This document shows, piece by piece, positions 4,818 through 6,725 of a stretch of DNA of 6,725 nt. Position 1 is the first letter of the stretch. Each line of letters begins with the position of its first letter. The stretch covers positions 2,477 through 9,201 of the forward strand of contig DMNK01000171.1 of NCBI GenBank assembly GCA_003453695.1, written 5' to 3'. The stretch is from Acidimicrobiaceae bacterium. Its GTDB lineage: Bacteria > Actinomycetota > Acidimicrobiia > Acidimicrobiales > UBA8190. Under the pieces are notes generated by a model. The model searched no databases, was not told the DNA's origin, and saw only the letters and a list, made by a program, of their open reading frames with translations. The translations under genes and the position numbers were made by a program.

Positions 4818-6008
4818 GGAATCGCTGGGCGGCTCTTCGAAGCTGATGCGCTCGAGCCACAGCCCCGGGGCCTCGACCTCGGCGGGGGTGGGGAGGGTGG
4901 CGACCCGCGACCACAGCTTGGCAAGGCCTTCCTCGCCGGCGCGCGACAGCACCCCGGCCACGAAGGCGCTTCCCCGGTCCACCTCGCTGGGCCCGAGGTC
5001 CAGTCCGAAGAGCAGCTCGGCGGTGCGGGCCGGCGTGTCGCGGTCCACCTGTCGCCGCCGCCAGGCTTCGGCCAACGCCCCGCGCCCTCCGAGGAGCCGG
5101 GTGGCGGTGCGGTCGAGCACGTGCTCGACGTAGCCGAGGAGCGCGCTCGACACCGCGTTGAGCTCCTCCGACGCCCGGCGCCGTTCGGGGCTGGGCTCGG
5201 TGCCGAGCAGCACGGACGGATCGCCGAGCATGTCCTCGAGCGACGACGGATCGCTCAGGTCCATGCGCTGCAGCTGTTCGATCATCCCCGCCGCGTCGCC
5301 GGCCATGCCGCGGACGACCTCGGTCACGAGGTCGCTGACGCGCCGGCGCACGTGCGGCCGTCCCAGCACGGCGTGCACCGTCACCTCACGCAGGCACACC
5401 CACAACCGGACGTCGTCGGCAGGGAGGCTCCATTCCTCGGCGAAGCGAGTGACGTTGCCCGGCACCACGAGCAGGCCGGGCGACGGCCGCCAGATGGGGA
5501 TCTCGTACTGTCCCAGCGTGGTGCGGGCGAGATGGCCCACGGCCGAGCCCAGCTGCAGGCCGGCGAACATGGGGCCCATGCCGGCCACGAAGCGGGACAG
5601 CACGTCGGCACCTCCCGCCTCCTCGCCGGCACCGCTGCGCGCATCGGGTTCCGGCGAGGCGTCGTCGGTGTGGGTCATGGCGTCCAGCACGAACGACCAG
5701 TCGTCGACGGTGCGTCGCGCCCAGGCTCCCGGCCCCACGGCGTCGACCGACAGTGCCGAGCCGTCGGGCGTCGGCGACAGCCCGGTGAGCTCGGCCACGT
5801 GCAGCTCGGCCACCCGCACCAGCTCCTCGAGGCGGATGCGCTCGACGGGGTCGACGTTGGGCTCGGGCTGGCCGCCGGTGGCCACCCCCTGGGCCAGCTG
5901 GCGGGCCAGCTCGACACGGTCCGGGCCCCCACCCATGAGCGACATGAGGTCGCCGAGCAGCTGGGTGAAGAACGAGTCGCCCCCGGAGCCGGGGACCGGG
6001 GAGGTCAC
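4815..6008 (-). CDS. Zincin_2/DUF2342-type putative metalloprotease, lacking a canonical HEXXH
   Basis: The 397-residue protein resembles the actinobacterial 'zinc-dependent metalloprotease' family (PF10103; the TIGR03624 'putative hydrolase' type). Shared elements are a Gly-rich start with short helices, LARQLAQGVA (36-43 area), VDPVERIRLEELVRVAELHVAELTG (52-76), VDDW (101-104), FAEEWSLPADDVRLWVCLREVTVHAV (189-214), RPHVRRR (217-223) and YVEHVLDR (293-300). The metal-binding helix expected to read HEXXH instead reads R207-E208-V-T-V211-H212, so the first His is Arg and the second is displaced by one. Whether this is specific to this protein or a subfamily trait I cannot tell. The start is GTG, four bases overlapping (GTGA) the stop of the upstream PDZ gene, with no separate ribosome site, so translation is probably coupled. 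No signal peptide is seen. It is likely a cytoplasmic protein of unknown substrate; proteolytic activity is doubtful. Confidence 0.82.
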   Translation of the reverse strand: MTSPVPGSGGDSFFTQLLGDLMSLMGGGPDRVELARQLAQGVATGGQPEPNVDPVERIRLEELVRVAELHVAELTGLSPTPDGSALSVDAVGPGAWARRTVDDWSFVLDAMTHTDDASPEPDARSGAGEEAGGADVLSRFVAGMGPMFAGLQLGSAVGHLARTTLGQYEIPIWRPSPGLLVVPGNVTRFAEEWSLPADDVRLWVCLREVTVHAVLGRPHVRRRVSDLVTEVVRGMAGDAAGMIEQLQRMDLSDPSSLEDMLGDPSVLLGTEPSPERRRASEELNAVSSALLGYVEHVLDRTATRLLGGRGALAEAWRRRQVDRDTPARTAELLFGLDLGPSEVDRGSAFVAGVLSRAGEEGLAKLWSRVATLPTPAEVEAPGLWLERISFEEPPSDS

Positions 6009-6724
6009 GACGGGTTGGCGACGACCGTGACCGGCATGACCTCGACGCTACCGGCGCGCACCACGCTGAGCTGCAGGTGCGTGCCCGGTGGGGACATGTA
6101 CAGCCGGGCCTGGAGGTCGGCCACGGAGGAGACGGGGTGGGCGTCGACCGCCTCCACCACGTCGCCGGGGAGGATGCCCGCCCGGGCGGCCGGGCTGCCG
6201 GGGACCACGGAGGTGACGGTGGTCCCGGTGCCGGTGGCGTCCTCGCACACCACCCCCATCCATCCCTTCGTCACGGCGTGATCCCGGGCCAGCTCTTCTG
6301 CGACGGCCACCGCCAACGGGGCCGGCACGAAGTAGCCGAAGGTGTCGCCGCCCGACGTGCGTTGCCCGGCGAGGACGCCGAGCACCTTCCCGTCGTCGTC
6401 GAGCAGCACGCTGCCCGATGCCGACGGGCCGAGAGGCATCTCCGCCTCGATGGCATCGACGAGCGCCGGCCCACCGTCCTCGGTGGCCGCCGTGCCCACG
6501 GTGCGGACCATCCCCACCGCACCCTTCGGGGTGTCGTTGCCGCCCGACGTGCCCGCGCCCGGCCCGCAGCGACAGGCGGCCACAGTCAACTGGTGCGCCG
6601 TCACCGCCTGGTCGACGAAGGAGCCGGATGTCAGCGCGCCGTCGAGCTGCACCACGGCCACGCCGGAACGGACGTCGCGTCCGGCGACCCGACCGCTCTG
6701 TCGATGGCCCCGGGACGTGACGAC
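6005..6724 (-). CDS. HtrA-like serine protease-fold protein with C-terminal PDZ domain (N-terminus outside window)
   Basis: The minus-strand frame is open to the window edge, giving about 239 visible residues; the true start, any signal peptide or membrane anchor and the catalytic His lie outside. Residues numbered from the edge: the first segment VAGRDVRSGVAVVQLDG (13-29) aligns with the HtrA motif around the catalytic Asp, but that Asp position is Gly22 (codon 6662-6664). The nucleophile region ASGSVLLDDDGKVLGV (102-117) keeps a Ser at the GNSGG position (Ser103, codon 6416-6418), although the flanking glycines differ. GYFVPAPLA follows. A PDZ domain covers about 153-236, with GWMGV, VVPGSPAARAGILPGDVVEAVD and PPGTHLQLSVVRAG. 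Family members are usually membrane-anchored or exported and bind unfolded protein ends. The GTGA overlap with the metalloprotease-like gene suggests joint production. It may be a pseudoprotease or a protein-binding scaffold. Confidence 0.85.
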   Translation of the reverse strand, partial: VVTSRGHRQSGRVAGRDVRSGVAVVQLDGALTSGSFVDQAVTAHQLTVAACRCGPGAGTSGGNDTPKGAVGMVRTVGTAATEDGGPALVDAIEAEMPLGPSASGSVLLDDDGKVLGVLAGQRTSGGDTFGYFVPAPLAVAVAEELARDHAVTKGWMGVVCEDATGTGTTVTSVVPGSPAARAGILPGDVVEAVDAHPVSSVADLQARLYMSPPGTHLQLSVVRAGSVEVMPVTVVANPS

Positions 6725-6725
6725 G

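Noticed and set aside
4680..6281. A 533-codon plus-strand open frame antisense to the metalloprotease-like gene
   Set aside because: It crosses the end of one gene, the terminator, a whole opposite gene and part of another. Its translation is His/Gly/Arg-rich without recognisable motifs, as expected from GC-rich shadow frames.

Overview
The window is high-GC DNA with six near-contiguous genes and one partial gene at each end. Intergenic gaps are short, start codons are ATG or GTG, and three gene junctions overlap. Two complete WhiB-type iron-sulfur regulators place it in the Actinomycetota, because WhiB proteins are essentially confined to that phylum and its phages. The mix of gene families would suit a deep-branching class such as Acidimicrobiia, but that finer placement is a guess.

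Left block (1-2755, plus strand): the C-terminal half of an AAA+ ATPase of the magnesium-chelatase subunit I / MoxR kind is joined by an ATGA overlap to a 677-residue von Willebrand factor A (VWA) protein with an intact MIDAS metal site. This is the I/D-type ATPase plus VWA pair found widely in actinobacteria (the Rv0958/Rv0959 arrangement of Mycobacterium tuberculosis). A hairpin follows the VWA gene.

Middle block (2756-4483): a WhiB2/WhmD-like gene reads rightward and runs 12 bp into the convergent end of a short, single-domain glutamate formimidoyltransferase-like gene. Behind that enzyme, in the same direction and 30 bp away, is a second WhiB gene. Two WhiB genes thus bracket one folate-linked enzyme gene.

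Right block (4484-6725): a 99-residue protein of unknown function diverges from the second whiB and may be made from a leaderless mRNA. Its stop codon and that of the convergent metalloprotease-family gene are built into opposite arms of one inverted repeat, a probable bidirectional terminator. The metalloprotease-family (Zincin_2/DUF2342-type) gene overlaps by GTGA the end of an upstream HtrA-like trypsin/PDZ gene that runs off the window. Both proteins of this right-hand operon deviate at expected catalytic residues: no HEXXH in the first, and Gly in place of the catalytic Asp in the second. They may be non-catalytic or altered relatives of proteases.

I see no mobile element, CRISPR array, rRNA or tRNA. 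Most of the region looks like ordinary core actinobacterial chromosome. The points most worth a second look are the paired degenerate protease-like proteins, the stop-codon hairpin, the possible leaderless promoter and the whiB-formimidoyltransferase pairing.
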